Assembly: GCA_947172415.1 (NCBI GenBank)
Contig: OX359192.1
Coordinates: 4,218,501-4,282,500, forward strand
Source of the DNA: Chondrosia reniformis
Taxonomy: Eukaryota; Porifera; Demospongiae; Chondrillida; Chondrillidae
Direction of reading: 5' to 3'
Length of the DNA stretch: 64,000 bases
Position 1 is the stretch's first letter, and each line of letters begins with the position of its first letter. Position numbers and translations under genes: made by a program. Shown here in pieces: positions 62,349 to 64,000 of the stretch. The notes beneath the pieces were generated by a model. The model was not told where the DNA came from and searched no databases. It saw nothing but the letters and a program-made list of their open reading frames with translations.

Positions 62349-63989
62349 AGTGCAAATCACCATAAAGTTCTCAAAAGGTAAAAATCAATTACTAAGCGAT
62401 GACAGTGATGAATGGCACTTTAGGGGTTACTTTCGGCTAGTTTTTGTTCCTTAATTTGTAGAGTAAGCTTAGAATGTCTCAATTTGAATGCGACTTCCTG
62501 TTGCCACGGCCATTAACGGTTGTGCAATCAATTTTTAGAAGAAGAAGAGAAATTGAAGTGTTTTTCCGTTTTTGGAAATTTCAAGCTTCTGAGTTGATGA
62601 ATTTCAACCCAACGTTCTGGAGAGATGGGTAACTATATTATCTAAACTTGTAAGAATGAAAAATGCAATTCAACAGTTTAACGGTGAGATATTGTGTTTT
62701 TTCATAATATCGCACCCATTAATCTCGGAGAAATTTCTCTTGTTAATATAGTGGTTTCGGTAAACTTATATTCATTTTCATTAATAGTTTTAAAATATCT
62801 AAAATTTTAAGGATGTTCGTCGCGATATGCATTTTCTTAACTGAGAAAACGACTTTTAGATTTTTAATTATTTTTTTATTGTATAGTTGTAAACCTTTAT
62901 GTAGACATCGGTAAAGTTTTAAAATCTATAGTTTTAAACTGTGTGTGGCTTAAAGTAAGCTAATAGTCCTGAAATGTAAGTATAATCACTAGAGCATTTT
63001 AGGAAAAAACACCTATTGCCTATTATATCTGTTATACATTTTCCTAAGCTGGCTGAGCCAGCAGCATGCCTAAAACATGAATCAATATTATTATTGAAGA
63101 TAAGAAAAGGTGATTTAGTTTTTGGAGGGAAAAGGTAAAAGTAAAATACACTTACAAAGCATAAGTGAGCATGAATATGGCAACATTTTTATTTTTATAG
63201 TGCCCAAAGCTTTGTATACAACAATGCTAAATAGAATGAAATTACCTAAGGGGCACAGGGCTATACCTGGACACGTATAAACCATCGCCACTTAAGGCTA
63301 CCAGGCCGTCCGCCCAGGTATATAGCCCGACTGCCTGGGCGCATTAAGCCCTCGCCACTTAAGGCTACCAGGCCGCACTTCCCAGACAGTCACATACACA
63401 AGTACCAAGTTCGGAGGGGTACATTTGTTGCCATATAGTTGGTGTTGGAGGGAGGATGAGCTGCATTAGCTTGGAAGGGGAGGTCTTCGATGTGATTTGT
63501 AGACCTTGACCTATATAAATGTAGATTTGAATTAATATATATTAAATTAATGAATGGGTACATTATGACACTATATACATGAATTAATGTGCATGCATAT
63601 TTTATGCTGTAATTTGTGATGTTGTTACCTTTGAATCTGCTTCTGAGCCAGATTTCATCCCTTCTAGGTATGCTCTATGATAGTCATGCACCTTCCTGAA
63701 GAACTGCCTGATTAAGTCTGTATTAACCGCATCGAGGGCATTTGGGACAGTAACCCTCAATCCTGCTAATGTGTAATTACAGTTAGCTCTTGCATACTGC
63801 TTTGCTTTTGCCCAACACCTCTCAATGGGGTTTAATTCAGGATGGAACTGCAAGCAAAAGAGGTGAGGAAGTAAACATATTTGATATATTGAGCATTTAC
63901 ATAGACATTGAATGGAGTTATGCATGCAATTCTCACCTTAGGACAGAATAAACATCTGTGATTTTTTGCCTTTAGGTATGCTTCTACGC
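61970..63989. repeat. Right arm of the 2-kb inverted repeat
   Basis: The reverse complement of 1-2024, with about 2020 bases aligned. Noticeable differences from the left arm include GTTCGTCGCGATATGC against GCATATCGCGATGAAC and a Ser/Ala difference in the transposase exon. The GC-rich hairpin is retained. Confidence 0.9.
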
Positions 63990-64000
63990 TACTGATTTCA
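62349..64000 (-). mobile_element. 3' half of an IS630/Tc1-like transposon, inverted copy
   Basis: The inner terminus TAGTGCAAATCACCATAAAG lies at 62348-62367, directly next to array DNA at the same monomer position as in the left arm. About 1.1 kb of noncoding DNA precedes the transposase 3' exons on the minus strand. The rest of the element lies beyond the right edge. Confidence 0.7.
63466..64000 (-). CDS. DDE transposase (IS630/Tc1-like), 3' exons, right copy
   Basis: On the minus strand the exons are 64000 (continuing outside) to 63937, 63847-63629 and 63510-63466, with a TAA stop at 63468-63466. The donor and acceptor sites and zero phases are the same as in the left copy. FHPELNPIERCW with the catalytic Glu opens the middle exon. 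The only residue change seen in that exon is Ala for Ser in NYTLAGLRV. The upstream catalytic part is outside the window, so whether this copy is functional cannot be judged. Confidence 0.8.

Overview
The window is repeat-dominated, AT-rich eukaryotic DNA with short, phase-consistent spliceosomal introns (about 40-170 bp where traced) and no bacterial-style operons. A HECT-type ubiquitin ligase gene, a PP2C phosphatase copy, a C2H2 zinc-finger gene and cut-and-paste transposases with introns point to an animal, plausibly a sponge or another early-branching invertebrate. The species cannot be fixed from this sequence.

About half of the window is one tandem repeat. Its monomer is mostly 230-260 bp and consists of a tRNA-like, SINE-like head (box A, box B and a perfect T-arm hairpin), an A-rich linker, a long TA-rich tail, and a conserved block holding TATAAATA before the next head. 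The array runs in the plus sense from 1641 to about 58.3 kb and in the minus sense from 60.6 to 62.3 kb. It was enlarged by segmental duplications: an apparently base-identical 5472-bp pair (4069-15012), a ladder of 0.5-3 kb duplications (15-20.6 kb), a 985-bp pair (50-52 kb) and a 2728-bp pair (53.9-59.4 kb).

Three large DNA transposons sit inside the array. TE1 (20757-31442) carries a zinc-finger gene, a decayed PB1/SAMD3-like gene and an intronless PP2C pseudogene. TE2 (34447-42545) has perfect 35-bp outer inverted repeats and 21-bp subterminal repeats, and encodes an apparently intact three-exon integrase-type transposase convergent with a ten-exon HECT E3 ligase gene that has one nonsense codon. 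TE3 (about 43861-47260) encodes an apparently intact four-exon IS630/Tc1-like DDE transposase. Smaller insertions include a foldback family (5.7, 11.2 and 48.7 kb), a hammerhead-like insert (55.6 and 58.3 kb) and a 1.2-kb palindrome (59.35-60.57 kb) at which the array reverses direction.

The window is close to mirror-symmetric at its ends. Bases 1-2024 reappear inverted at 61970-63989. Each arm holds the 3' part of a second IS630/Tc1-like transposase gene plus the first one or two array monomers. The genes seen are almost all transposon-borne; I see no clear resident host gene, rRNA, conventional tRNA or CRISPR. Exon boundaries were inferred by eye from GT/AG sites and codon phase, and no database search was possible.
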